DNA of 64,000 bases from assembly GCA_902826615.1 (NCBI GenBank), contig CADEFN010000002.1, positions 874,671 to 938,670 on the forward strand, written 5' to 3'. The notes beneath the pieces were generated by a model. The model was given only the letters and a program-made list of their open reading frames with translations. It was not told where the DNA came from and did no database searches. Every line of letters starts with the position of its first letter. Position 1 is the stretch's first letter. Shown in pieces: positions 48,833 through 58,900 of the stretch. The position numbers and the translations under genes are program-made. The DNA is from an uncultured Gemmatimonadota bacterium. Lineage in GTDB: Bacteria; Gemmatimonadota; Gemmatimonadetes; Gemmatimonadales; Gemmatimonadaceae.

Positions 48833-50035
48833 CTACGATTGCGTTGGACCTGCAGGACCTACAACCCGGTTGCGGCCAGCTTCTTTCGCCTCGAAGAGTC
48901 GGCGGTCGGCCGTGGCAATCAAGTCGCCCACCGAACGCCCCTCGGCGGGCCAGCTGGCGACCCCCGCGCTGACCGTCACATGCACGGGCCGGTTGTCGCC
49001 AATGCTGTGCGAGGCTGACTGAATGCGTTCGCGAATGCTCTCTACCAGTGCCAGCGCCTGCTCGGCCGACGCCCCGCGGAACAGCACGACAAACTCTTCG
49101 CCGCCGTAACGCGCCACCAGGTCGGTGCGGCGCACGGCCAGCTGCAGGGCACTTGCCACCCGACGGAGCACCACATCGCCGGCCGCGTGACCAAAGCGGT
49201 CATTGAACTGCTTGAAGTGATCCACATCGATCATCGCCACCGCAATCTCGCTGCCGAAGCGTGCGGCGCGGTCCATCTCGGTGGCGAAGTAGTCGTCAAA
49301 GAAGCGGCGATTGAAGACCCCGGTGAGTGGGTCGGCGTTGGACAACTCGCGCTGCCGCTGAATACCTCCCACCACATACACACTCAGCGCCGTGGCGATT
49401 GCCAGCAGTATCACCCGTGAGATCTGATCAGCCCACTGGAACCGCCCGTATGGATTGAACACGTCAGCGTCGGTGGGCTGCATCTGCAGGGGATACGACA
49501 TCCACACGAACAGCACAATCGCCGAGAACTGCACCATCGCCGCCACACCTGCCATCACGGCGACTCGCTTGTCAAAGCGCAGACAGGTCCCGCCTAACGC
49601 CAGAAAATACGTATCAAAGGTGACCTTGCTGTTGACGGTCACGTGCGGGTTGGACACGAACGCATAGGCGAAGTTCGCCATGCTGATGAAGGTGACATCG
49701 AAGAGCGCCGTCGCCATGGGGAGCCAGGGTTCGCGCCGGTCGCGTTTGATCAGCACATAGACACACACCGACAGCACGAAGGCGATGGCGGTGATGACAA
49801 ATCCGATCAGGTGTTCCTGAAACTGGGCGCGTGGCGCCACCACCATGTTGCTGATGGGGATGAGCAGCAGCACACCCGTGAGCAGAATACGGATGCGCCC
49901 GATCAGCGCCTCACCCGCTTTGCCGGCATCGAGCAAGAACTGCTCGGGTGGCGCCCAGAATGCCCGCCACCGCGCCGCAAATCCACTGGGGTTCTCGGAA
50001 ATGGCGGCGACGGCGACGGGGCTGGGCGACGGCAT
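48833..50035 (-). CDS. Membrane-bound diguanylate cyclase (GGDEF)
   Basis: 400 residues. About five or six N-terminal membrane helices (~45-225, IRILLTGVLLLIPISNMVV, LIGFVITAIAFVLSVCVYV and others) then a GGDEF domain (~230-395): DPLTGVFNRRFFDDYF, VAMIDVDHFKQFNDRFGH and the active-site RYGGEEFVV. RRTD five residues before GGEEF fits the RxxD inhibitory site, so product feedback is likely. It makes c-di-GMP in response to an unknown membrane signal. ATG 50035 lies 1 nt after the stop of the upstream sortilin-type gene, implying translational coupling. Confidence 0.93.
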   Translation of the reverse strand: MPSPSPVAVAAISENPSGFAARWRAFWAPPEQFLLDAGKAGEALIGRIRILLTGVLLLIPISNMVVAPRAQFQEHLIGFVITAIAFVLSVCVYVLIKRDRREPWLPMATALFDVTFISMANFAYAFVSNPHVTVNSKVTFDTYFLALGGTCLRFDKRVAVMAGVAAMVQFSAIVLFVWMSYPLQMQPTDADVFNPYGRFQWADQISRVILLAIATALSVYVVGGIQRQRELSNADPLTGVFNRRFFDDYFATEMDRAARFGSEIAVAMIDVDHFKQFNDRFGHAAGDVVLRRVASALQLAVRRTDLVARYGGEEFVVLFRGASAEQALALVESIRERIQSASHSIGDNRPVHVTVSAGVASWPAEGRSVGDLIATADRRLFEAKEAGRNRVVGPAGPTQS

Positions 50036-50036
50036 C

Positions 50037-53000
50037 CTACTGAATGGTGTTGCTGAGCGCTTCGAGGCGGGCCAGCTCGGTTTGGGCGCGCCGCAACGCG
50101 GCGGCGATGAGTGCGTAGCGTTGACGATGGGTGGCCGTGGGAGGATACAGACTCCCCTGCTGCGCCCCAGCACCATTGAATTCACCCGCCAGATTGTACG
50201 CCTGTCCCCGTGCGGCCCCTGGTCCGGCGCGCACCGCGCGCTCCAGCGCGGTGAGGCGCGTGAGCGCGCTATCTGCCGACTGCCGCACCGCACTGCCCTG
50301 CGGCCCCGCGTCACGCCGCCCGGTGAGCTGACGCCGCAACGCGGTCATCCGGTCGCCTAACGCGGTTGCCGTGCGCTGCGCCTCGTCCACGTTGAGCAGG
50401 AACGCTTCACGCGCGGCGTGTTGCGCGGCTGTCAGCGGCAAGAGGGGATCAGGCTTGACGACCACCACCTGCGACATGCGCTGTCCGTCGGCATCAACCG
50501 TGACGGTGTACCGGCCCGGCGACACAAAGGGACCGCGATCATCGATTGGACGAGGAGGACGTGGCAGCGCCTCGGCACTGCCCCCTTCCTCACCACCACC
50601 AAATCCACTGCCTGGCGGGGGCTGGTAGCGCAGGTCCCAGTTGACGCGGTGAATAATTCCTCCGGCGGCCGGACCTTCCCACGTGCGCACCTGACGCCCC
50701 GCCGCGTTGGCGACCGTGATGGTCACCTTGGTCGCAGCATTCTTCAGGTAGTACGAGAGGAGGGCGCCGTCCTTCGGATTGTCGCCTGAGTACGCGGCGT
50801 GGGCACGGTAGGAGAAGTCCTGCCAGAACTGGAACAACGTCGCGGCACGGATGGGAAAGAGATGGACGGCCTTCTGGCTCACCGCGGACGACCATGCCGC
50901 GAGTGGCGAGGCGTCGTCGAGCACCCAGATCGAGCGACCGTGTGTGCCGAGGATGAGATCCTTGGTGGTCGGATGTACGAGAATGTCGTCGTAGCGCGTA
51001 GTGGGGAGACCGGAGTTCATCCGCGTCCAGCTGCGCGCCGTGTCGAGCGAGACATAGATGCCGAACTCTACACCGGCAAAGACAACACCCGGCACGCCGG
51101 GATACTCATGGATCGTGCGCACCGAGTTGTCAGCGGGAAGCCCATTGGTCATTCGTGTCCACGTCGCCCCGAAGTCGGTGGTGCGATACACGTAGGGCGC
51201 AAAGTCACCGCTGCGGTGGCCATCGAATGTCGCATAGGCCACACCGCGTCCCGCCGACGACGCCTCCACACGGCTCACCAGCGTACCCATCGGCACACCG
51301 GCAGCGTTCTTCCCCACTTCATTCCAGGTAAGCCCGCCATCGCGCGAGAGCTGGACAAGACCATCATCAGTGCCGGCCCAGAGGATCTTCGGGTCAATGG
51401 GCGATTCCGACAATGTCGTCATCTCCGAGTACGACGATTCGCCGTCGTACCGCGAGAGCGTGATGTTGCGGCCCAGCACCCCCATCACCGGAATCGTGTC
51501 GCGGTTGACCTGACGTGTGAGGTCCTTGGTGCGCGTCCAGGAGTTGCCGTAGTCCTTGGTGATGAAGAGACGGTTGCCGCCCACGTAGAGTGTGCCACGG
51601 GTGTGCCGGCTCGGATAAATCGGCGCCGTCCAGTCAAAGCGATAGGCGGTGTCACCCTCGTTAGGCGGAAAGGGCTTGAGGCCGAGGCGGTCCCCGGTTT
51701 CGACGTCGAAGCGCTGGATGCCAAGGTTCTGCGAAGCCGTGTAGATCCAGCGCGGGGTGAAGGGATCGGGGCGCTGATACATGCCGTCACCAAAGCCGAT
51801 CTGACGCCAGTCCTCATTCACGATGCCTAACCAGTGACGAGTGGCGCTGGGGCCCATCCAGGAGTGGTTGTCCTGCATGCCACCGTACACCCAGTAGGGC
51901 TCACGATTGTCGGCGGCAATGGAGTAGAACTGCCCGATCGGGATGTTGTTGAGACGCACCCAGGTCTCGCCCAGATCCCACGACTCATGCAACCCGCCGT
52001 CGCCACCAAGGTAGACATGGCGCGAGTCTTTGGGGTTGATCCAGAAGGCATGATGATCGCCCTTGAGGCCCACGTCGTAGGTGGGACCGGTGGGGAGGGT
52101 GCGGAAGTTGCGCCCGCCATCGTCGCTGCGATACACGGTCACCCCCGGAATCCAGACCCGGTTGGCGTTGGTGGGATCGATGACCGGCTTGGAGTAATAC
52201 ATCGGCCGTGGATTGAGCCGATTCACGCGAGTCCAGGTGTCGCCGCCATCTTCGGACCGGTAGGTACCGCCCTCAGAGGCATGTTCGATGGTGGCAATGA
52301 GCACACGCGGATCGGAACGTGCGATGGCGAGACCGATGCGGCCCTTGTCCCCGGCGGGGATGCCGGCCGTGATCTGACGCCAGGTGGTGCCACCATCTGT
52401 CGACTTGTAGAGCCGCGAGCCGGGCCCACCCCCATTGAATCCCGATGGCGTGCGAAGTCGCTGATAGGTGGCGGCGACGATGATGCTGGGATCGGCAGGA
52501 TTGATGACGATGTCGGTCGCACCACTCAGGGTGTCGACGTAGAGCACCTTCTCCCATGAGCGTCCGCCGTCGCGGGTGCGGTACACACCTCGATCTGGCG
52601 TAGGCTTCCACAAATCGCCCGCTGCGGCCACAAAGGCGATCTCGGCGTTGGTCGGATGGACCGCCATGCGACCGATGTGCCGCGTGGCCTCGAGGCCGAG
52701 GTGGGTCCACGTCTTTCCCGCATCGTTGGAGCGGTAGACACCGTTGCCCCACGACGAACTCTGGCGGTTGTTCTGCTCGCCGGTGCCGACGTAGAGGATG
52801 TCGGGGTTCCCTTCGAAAATGGCCACATCGCCGAAGGTGGCAACCTTCTGCCCTTCGAAGATCGGGGTCCAGGTGGTGCCCTTGTTGACGGTCTTCCAGA
52901 GCCCGCCGCTGGCCGACGCCACGTAGACCGTAAAGGGGTCACCCGGAACGCCTTCCACATCGTGGATCCGCCCGCCTAACGCTGCGGGCCCGATGGAGCG

Positions 53001-53078
53001 TGCGGTGATGCCATCGAAGGGGAGCTGCGCGCTGGCGAGGGCGGGAGCGAGGAGGAAAAGGAGAGGGATGAAGCGCAT
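50037..53078 (-). CDS. Exported sortilin/VPS10-type beta-propeller protein
   Basis: 1013 residues. Signal peptide (LLFLLAPALASAQ). A run of BNR/Asp-box turns (S-x-D-x-G-x-T-W type: SNDAGKTW, TRDGGRSW, STDGGTTW, SEDGGDTW, SRDGGLTW) builds a large propeller like VPS10/sortilin and xyloglucanase-type folds; TYDVGLKGDHHAFWINP is a family-typical segment. The last ~250 residues hold an FlgD-Ig-like part (TVANAAGRQVRTWEG, INRVNWDLRY-type) and a helical C-terminus. No catalytic motif stands out. It ends 1 nt before the GGDEF gene and is a clear paralogue of the protein at 55963-59274. Confidence 0.88.
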   Translation of the reverse strand: MRFIPLLFLLAPALASAQLPFDGITARSIGPAALGGRIHDVEGVPGDPFTVYVASASGGLWKTVNKGTTWTPIFEGQKVATFGDVAIFEGNPDILYVGTGEQNNRQSSSWGNGVYRSNDAGKTWTHLGLEATRHIGRMAVHPTNAEIAFVAAAGDLWKPTPDRGVYRTRDGGRSWEKVLYVDTLSGATDIVINPADPSIIVAATYQRLRTPSGFNGGGPGSRLYKSTDGGTTWRQITAGIPAGDKGRIGLAIARSDPRVLIATIEHASEGGTYRSEDGGDTWTRVNRLNPRPMYYSKPVIDPTNANRVWIPGVTVYRSDDGGRNFRTLPTGPTYDVGLKGDHHAFWINPKDSRHVYLGGDGGLHESWDLGETWVRLNNIPIGQFYSIAADNREPYWVYGGMQDNHSWMGPSATRHWLGIVNEDWRQIGFGDGMYQRPDPFTPRWIYTASQNLGIQRFDVETGDRLGLKPFPPNEGDTAYRFDWTAPIYPSRHTRGTLYVGGNRLFITKDYGNSWTRTKDLTRQVNRDTIPVMGVLGRNITLSRYDGESSYSEMTTLSESPIDPKILWAGTDDGLVQLSRDGGLTWNEVGKNAAGVPMGTLVSRVEASSAGRGVAYATFDGHRSGDFAPYVYRTTDFGATWTRMTNGLPADNSVRTIHEYPGVPGVVFAGVEFGIYVSLDTARSWTRMNSGLPTTRYDDILVHPTTKDLILGTHGRSIWVLDDASPLAAWSSAVSQKAVHLFPIRAATLFQFWQDFSYRAHAAYSGDNPKDGALLSYYLKNAATKVTITVANAAGRQVRTWEGPAAGGIIHRVNWDLRYQPPPGSGFGGGEEGGSAEALPRPPRPIDDRGPFVSPGRYTVTVDADGQRMSQVVVVKPDPLLPLTAAQHAAREAFLLNVDEAQRTATALGDRMTALRRQLTGRRDAGPQGSAVRQSADSALTRLTALERAVRAGPGAARGQAYNLAGEFNGAGAQQGSLYPPTATHRQRYALIAAALRRAQTELARLEALSNTIQ

Positions 53079-53114
53079 GGGCGAGATTGCGGGAAGGAGG
53101 ACGAGCCTAACGAT

Positions 53115-53573
53115 CTATCGTGCGCGCAACATGGCGACGGCTTCAATCTCGATCAGCCACTCGGCGCGGGCGAGGGCCTTCACCTCCACGAACGTGTTCG
53201 CGGGGAGCTGATCGGGGCGCAGCACGGCGTTTCTCACCTCGCGAAAGGCGGCGACATTCGAGGCGTCGGTCACGAAGGTGGTCATCTTCAGGACATCGTC
53301 AAACGAGGCGCCAACGGCCTCGAGTGCCAGCCTGAGGTTGTCAAAGACCTTCTGCGTCTGCGCCCTGAAATCACCCGCGCCCACCAATTGCCCCTTGTTG
53401 TCGAGGGCAACCTGACCGGCGATGTGCACCGTGCTGCCGTCGGGCCCGATGGTGATGTGGGTGTATCCGGTGGGTGGCGAGAGTGTGGGCGGGTTTATCC
53501 GGCGGACCTGGGCGGACATGGACGCGGGGAGGAGGGCGAAGAGGGCGACAAGAGCAACGGGCGTGAGCTTCAT
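53115..53573 (-). CDS. Exported RidA/YjgF-family protein lacking the catalytic Arg
   Basis: 152 residues. Signal peptide (LVALFALLPASMSAQ), unusual for this mostly cytoplasmic family. Rid fold: HITIGPDGSTVHIAGQVALD, QTQKVFDNLRLALEAVGASF, VLKMTTFVTD and a C-terminal ANTFVEVKALARAEWLIEIE. In E. coli RidA the corresponding stretch reads P-A-R-S-C-V-E-V with Arg105 needed for imine deamination; here that position is Asn. It therefore belongs to the Arg-less Rid groups of unknown role. It is 36 nt upstream of the sortilin-type gene on the same strand. ATG 53573. Confidence 0.88.
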   Translation of the reverse strand: MKLTPVALVALFALLPASMSAQVRRINPPTLSPPTGYTHITIGPDGSTVHIAGQVALDNKGQLVGAGDFRAQTQKVFDNLRLALEAVGASFDDVLKMTTFVTDASNVAAFREVRNAVLRPDQLPANTFVEVKALARAEWLIEIEAVAMLRAR

Positions 53574-53644
53574 ACCGAGTTGGGTCGAATTGGAGCGCTG
53601 GCGAGGTTGGCAATCGCCGGTAATGTTGTGGAGCGAACTACTGG

Positions 53645-53707
53645 TCCGGGAACCCCCGGATCCAAGTTCGGAGAGAGGCGCGATCATTCCGGCCGAGCCG
53701 GGAACCC
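53645..53707. repeat. 10-bp direct repeat CCGGGAACCC and small hairpin
   Basis: CCGGGAACCC occurs at 53646-53655 and 53698-53707, 52 bp apart, in the divergent region between the RidA-like gene and the glycosyltransferase. The first copy is part of a hairpin TCCGGG-AACC-CCCGGA (53645-53660). A regulatory role is possible but unsupported. Confidence 0.3.
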
Positions 53708-53723
53708 ATTACGATCCGGCGAC

Positions 53724-54689
53724 ATGATCTCCCTCGTCGTCCCCGCATACAACGAAGAAGCCGGCATCGAGGAACTCTACCGGCGAGTATGCAGCGCTGC
53801 CCCCGCGTGGAACGATGACTGGGAGCTGCTGGTCGTGGACGATGGCAGCAGCGATCGCACCCTGGAAATCCTCGAGCGACTCGCCACCACCGACGCCCGC
53901 CTCAAGGTCGTTGCCCTCTCGCGCAACTTCGGCCACCAGCCCGCGGTCTCGGCGGGGCTGCAGCATGCCTCGGGTTCGATTGTGTGCGTGCTGGATGCCG
54001 ACCTGCAGGACCCCCCGGAAGCCCTGCTCCCCTTCATTCAGAAGGTGCGCGATGGCATGGACGTGGTGTACGCCATCCGCACGCATCGCAAAGAGGGGCC
54101 GTTCAAGCGCATGGCGTACCATGTGTACTACCGGCTGCTGAAACGCCTCGCCACCCTCGACATCCCGCTCGATGCCGGCGACTTCTGCGTGATGCGTGGC
54201 GAGGTGGTGCAGGCCATCAATCAGCTCCCCGAACGCAATCGCTTTATCCGGGGCCTGCGCACCTGGGTGGGATACCAGCAAACCGGTCTCGCCTACGAAC
54301 GCGCCGCTCGTTATGCCGGCGAGCCCAAGTACACGCTCCGCTCGCTCTTCAAACTGGCGAGTGACGGCATCATCAACTTCAGCTATCGCCCGCTGCAGGC
54401 CATCATGCTCCTGGGCTTCATGGTCGGTGTCGCAGCCATCGCCATGGGGCTGATTTTCCTGGCGCAGTACATCTGGGACTTCCCCATCATGGGGTACAAG
54501 CCGCGCGAAGCACGCGGCTGGACGTCGCTCATCCTCGTCCTCCTCTTCTCCTCGGCGGTGCAGCTCTTCTGCATCGGCATCCTCGGCGAATACATCGGGC
54601 GCCTGTTCGAGGAAACCAAACGTCGCCCGATCTACCTGGTGAAGCGACGCATTGGCGTGGGCAAACCGGAAGAGTTGACCGGCACCTAA
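53724..54689 (+). CDS. GT2 glycosyltransferase, polyprenyl-phosphate type (DPM1/GtrB/ArnC-like)
   Basis: 321 residues. GT-A catalytic domain (~1-225): SLVVPAYNEEAGIEELY, LLVVDDGSSDRTLEIL, ALSRNFGHQPAVSAGL and the DxD-type VLDADLQDPPEAL. Two C-terminal membrane helices follow (~230-255 and ~270-295, MLLGFMVGVAAIAMGLIFL, LILVLLFSSAVQLFCIGILG). This is the layout of enzymes that load a sugar onto undecaprenyl or dolichyl phosphate for later periplasmic transfer. ATG 53724; the frame is open to 53388. Its TAA stop shares bases with the TAG stop of the convergent HTTM-like gene. Confidence 0.93.
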   Translation: MISLVVPAYNEEAGIEELYRRVCSAAPAWNDDWELLVVDDGSSDRTLEILERLATTDARLKVVALSRNFGHQPAVSAGLQHASGSIVCVLDADLQDPPEALLPFIQKVRDGMDVVYAIRTHRKEGPFKRMAYHVYYRLLKRLATLDIPLDAGDFCVMRGEVVQAINQLPERNRFIRGLRTWVGYQQTGLAYERAARYAGEPKYTLRSLFKLASDGIINFSYRPLQAIMLLGFMVGVAAIAMGLIFLAQYIWDFPIMGYKPREARGWTSLILVLLFSSAVQLFCIGILGEYIGRLFEETKRRPIYLVKRRIGVGKPEELTGT

Positions 54690-55459
54690 CGAGCGCCGGT
54701 CAGCGTCGCGACATGCCAGACCGCGGGCCATGTGGCGGCCCAGGTGAGCAGGAAACGATTGAGGCCCAGAACACCGGCGTTGACCATGTGAAAGACCACC
54801 GCCATCGTAATGAACACCACGGCGACGCGCGGCCCCAGCAGCACGGCGGGAAATCCACACTCAAAGAGCAGCACACTCCACGCCGCATAACGCGCAACCG
54901 CGGGGTTGCCTAACGCTTTGCTGGCCAGGGCCGGAGCCCCGTACGCGCGAAGTCCCGCAAACGCACGCATGGCCTCCCCGTTGCGCCACGACCGGTGAAC
55001 GAGCTTGGCCACACCGGCAATAGCGTACGACAGAATGGACTGCACCCCAATCCATACGACCGCCGCCTTGACCACCACCTCGCTGTGCGCACCGGCCGAC
55101 GTGATGACCAGCGCCGTCAGCGCAATCATCAGCATGTGGTCGCTCCCGCCGTTGTACGTCCCGCGAAAGCGCAGATTCACCAGGAGCGAGGTGACCCATG
55201 CCACCAGTGGTGCCACAGCGCCCACACCGGCAATCAGCGCTACACCTGCTGCCAGCCTCACGAGCAACATCGCGGTAAAGCTTCGCTGGCCAAGCAACAC
55301 ACCCAGCGCCGACATCTCGCGCCGCAACACACTCCATCGCCAAATCCCCACATCACTCCACGCACGCCGCACCACCAGCAGCTCCAGGGTGCCAACCACC
55401 ACAGCCACACCAGCCAGGAGCTGGGTGAGCCTGATGATCTGTTGCAGCTCTGTGCTCAC
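54686..55459 (-). CDS. HTTM-like polytopic membrane protein
   Basis: 257 residues from GTG 55459, with about six or seven membrane helices. LRFRGTYNGGSDHMLMIALTALVI, SYAIAGVAKLVHRSWRNGEAM and VLLFECGFPAVLL match the HTTM domain found in vitamin-K-dependent gamma-carboxylase-like bacterial proteins and their relatives. The catalytic role of bacterial HTTM proteins is mostly unknown. The start overlaps the stop of the small upstream gene by 4 nt (GTGA), so the two are translated together and probably work together. Its stop overlaps the GT2 stop on the other strand. Confidence 0.75.
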   Translation of the reverse strand: MSTELQQIIRLTQLLAGVAVVVGTLELLVVRRAWSDVGIWRWSVLRREMSALGVLLGQRSFTAMLLVRLAAGVALIAGVGAVAPLVAWVTSLLVNLRFRGTYNGGSDHMLMIALTALVITSAGAHSEVVVKAAVVWIGVQSILSYAIAGVAKLVHRSWRNGEAMRAFAGLRAYGAPALASKALGNPAVARYAAWSVLLFECGFPAVLLGPRVAVVFITMAVVFHMVNAGVLGLNRFLLTWAATWPAVWHVATLTGAR

Positions 55460-55860
55460 CAGGGGTGCTCCGCCGACAGCAGTGCGTCGCTGTCCCCCTT
55501 TGCGTCCCGTTCGACCACGCGAAATCTGAATCCGGTGGACGCGGGGGTGTGCGATCCGCGCAGTTCCTCGCGCGCCAGATGCACCACCAGCTCGTAGCTC
55601 ACGAGTTGTGCCGGATCGCCGGACGCCTCGCTGGCTTCATCCACCATACGCTCGACCAGGCTGTACTTGGCGAGCGTCAGGTTCCCCCACGGGTTCCACA
55701 ACAGGTGCGCCGAACGACGGGTGGGCGGTTCGAGCAGGTCAGTCCAGGCAGAACACCCCCCGTCGGCGGAGACAACACACCCCTGGAGGACCGTCGACGA
55801 AAAGGCGTCGTCGAAGAAGCGCCAGGAGGGGAGGAAGAGCCGAGCCAGCAGGTTCCGCAT
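55456..55860 (-). CDS. Small partner of HTTM-like protein (DUF5819-like?)
   Basis: 134 residues, no signal peptide. FLPSWRFFDD, SADGGCSAWTDLLEPP, SAHLLWNPWGNLTLAKYSLVE and YELVVHLAREELRG are the visible landmarks. The pattern of an aromatic-rich start, D-G-x-x-x-W-x-D-L, then a W-N-P-x-G-N element resembles the DUF5819-type proteins that often sit beside HTTM genes in Actinobacteria; I recall this by pattern only, so the family call is tentative. It is the first gene of a two-gene operon with the HTTM-like protein. Confidence 0.6.
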   Translation of the reverse strand: MRNLLARLFLPSWRFFDDAFSSTVLQGCVVSADGGCSAWTDLLEPPTRRSAHLLWNPWGNLTLAKYSLVERMVDEASEASGDPAQLVSYELVVHLAREELRGSHTPASTGFRFRVVERDAKGDSDALLSAEHPW

Positions 55861-55962
55861 TGGTCAGGGAATCTGTATCGCGTGGGTCGAGGGGGCACCG
55901 CCCCTCCCGAAGGATCGTCCCGGGACGTTTCTTGTGCACGTCCAACCCCGCAATCTCATTCC

Positions 55963-58900
55963 ATGACCCGACTTTCGTTCACCGCCTTCCTTTGCGCCGC
56001 CCAGCTCCTCGGCGTCTCCGCGATGGCGCAACGCCCGGCGCGCCCCGCCGCCGCTCGCACCGACTCCAGCTCGGCACCACGGCCGGCCATCACCGCTGAA
56101 CACATCGGCGCTCTCCGTGGGCGCTCCATCGGCCCCGCCATGACAAGCGGCCGGGTGATGAGTGTGGCGGTGCACCCGGACAACCCTGCCATCATCTACG
56201 TTGGCACGGCCTCCGGTGGGCTCTGGAAATCCACGAGTGGCGGAGCGTCATGGACCCCGATAATGGATCGCGAAGGGACCTACTCCATTGGATGGGTCAC
56301 CCTCGACCCGAAGAATCCCAACATTGTCTGGGTAGGGAGCGGCGAGCGCAACTCGCAGCGTTCGGTGGCCTACGGAGACGGAGTCTACAAGTCTGAAGAC
56401 GGCGGCCGGTCGTGGAAAAATGTCGGGCTCAAGAGCTCGGAGCACATCGGGCGCATCGTGGTGCATCCGAAGAACAGCGACATCGTGTATGTCGCGGCGC
56501 AGGGGCCGCTCTGGAGCGCCGGCGGTGATCGCGGGCTCTACAAGACCACTGACGGCGGCAAGACGTGGGAGCAGGTGCTCAAGATCTCCGAACACACGGG
56601 CGTGAGCGATGTGGTGATGGACCCGCGCAATCCCGATGTGCTCGTGGCCACGTCGTATCAGCGGCGGCGCCACTTCTTCACCCTCATCGATGGCGGCCCC
56701 GAAAGCGGCGTGCATCGCACCACGGATGGCGGCAAGACGTGGAACAAGGTGACCACCGGCTTGCCTAACGAAGAACTCGGACGCGTCGGGCTGGCCATCT
56801 CGCCGATCAACCCCGACATCCTCTATGCCGTGGTCGAGGCGGCCAATCGTCGTGGCGGGATGTATCGCTCCGCTGACAATGGCGTCACCTGGGAGCGGCG
56901 GATGGACTACAACCAGGGCTCCATGTACTACGGTGACGTCTTTGCCGATCCGCATCAGCTCGATCGCATCTATATCCCTGACGTGATTTTCCAGGTGAGT
57001 GATGACGGTGGTCGCTCGATGCGGGCGCTGGGTCAGCGCAACATGCACGTCGACAACCACATCATCTGGATCGACCCGAAGAACCCCAACCACTACCTCG
57101 TGGGCAACGACGGCGGGCTCTATCGCTCGTGGGATCGTGGCGCTACCTGGACCTTCTTCGAGAACCTCCCCCTCGCCCAGTATTACGACGTCGACACCGA
57201 CAACGCCCTCCCTTTCTACAACGTCTACGGTGGGCTGCAGGACAACAACTCAATCGGCATGCCGTCGCGCACCAATAGTGAGCATGGCATTCTCAACGAA
57301 GACGTCTTTGTCACGCAGGGTGGCGACGGCTTTGTGTCGCGCGTGGATCCCGAAGACCCCAACACCATCTACGCTGAGTTGCAACATGGCGTGATCGTGC
57401 GTTACGACAAACGCACCGGAGAGCGCATCGGCATCCAGCCGCAGGAAGAAAAAGGTGGAGCCCCGCTGCGCTGGAACTGGGATGCACCCTTCGTCATCTC
57501 GCCGTTCAACAGCAAGCGCCTCTACATGGCGGCACAGTTTGTCTATCGCAGTGACGACCGTGGCAACACGTGGCGCAAACTCTCCGGCGATCTCACCCGG
57601 CAGATCGATCGCAACAAGCTGCCGGTGATGGGCAAGATCTGGGGCCCAGATGCCGTAGCCAAGAACACCTCCACCGCCGACTACTCCAACATCTCGGCGC
57701 TTGTGGAATCGCCAAAGAAGGAAGGACTCTTGTGGGTGGGGACGGATGATGGGCTGGCGCAGGTGAGTGAGGACGGCGGCACGACGTGGCGCAAGATCGA
57801 GTCGTTCCCTGGTGTGCCGGCCGATGCCTACGTCACGCGCATCCGCCCATCCAACCACGACGCCAACGTCGCCTACATCACGTTCAGCAATCACCAGAAC
57901 GGCGACTTCAAACCCTACGCACTGAAAACGGCCGACCTCGGCAGGACCTGGAGCTCGATCACCGGAGACCTGCCCGCGCGCGGCGGCGTCTTTGCGATCA
58001 ACGAGGACCACGTCGATCCCCAGCTGCTCTTTCTCGGCACCGAGTTCGCCGCCTGGGCGTCAAAGAATGGTGGCACCAACTGGATGAAGATTCCCGGTGT
58101 GCCGACCATCAAGGTCGCCGACATCGCCATCCAGAAGCGCGAGAACGATCTGGTCATCGGCACCTTTGGCCGCGGCATCTACATCGTCGACGACTACACC
58201 GCCCTCCGCCAGCTGAATGCCCAGGTGGTCGCGACAAACGCAGCGTTGCACCCGGTCCGTGATGCCCTGCTGTACGTACCGCTGCAGCGTTATGGCGGTG
58301 GACGCAACGCCTTCCAGGGAGAGATGTTGTATTCCGGCGATAACCCGGCCTATGGCGCCTGGTTCACCTACTCCCTGAAGGACCAGCTCAAGACACTCAA
58401 GCAGAAGCGGGTCGACGCCGAGAAGGCGGCGGAGCGAGCTGGTCAGCCCATCAAGTATCCGTCGGCCGATGAGTTGCGTGCCGAGGCCGCCGAAGAAGCA
58501 CCCGCCATTCTGCTGACGGTGATGGATGAAGGTGGCAAGGCCATTCGCACCATCACCGGCCCCGGCGCAAAGGGCATGAGCCGGGTCGCGTGGGATCTGC
58601 GGTACCCCGCGCACCAGCTCTCCAGTGGTAGGCCTCCGACGGATGAGGAAGAGTTGTTTGGCGGTGGCCCAACTGGCCCGTATGTGGTGCCGGGGAAATA
58701 CTCGGTCACACTCTCACAGCGAGTGGGTGGCGTGGTCACGCAACTCGCGGGCCCGGTGTCGTTCACGGTGGCTTTGGATGGCGCCGGTGGGCTGACCCTT
58801 GCCGATCATCAGGCACGCGGGCAATTCCAGGCACAGGTGCGTGAACTGCAGCGTCAGATGACCGGAGCCACCGAACTGGCCACCGCCACCAGCACCAAGC

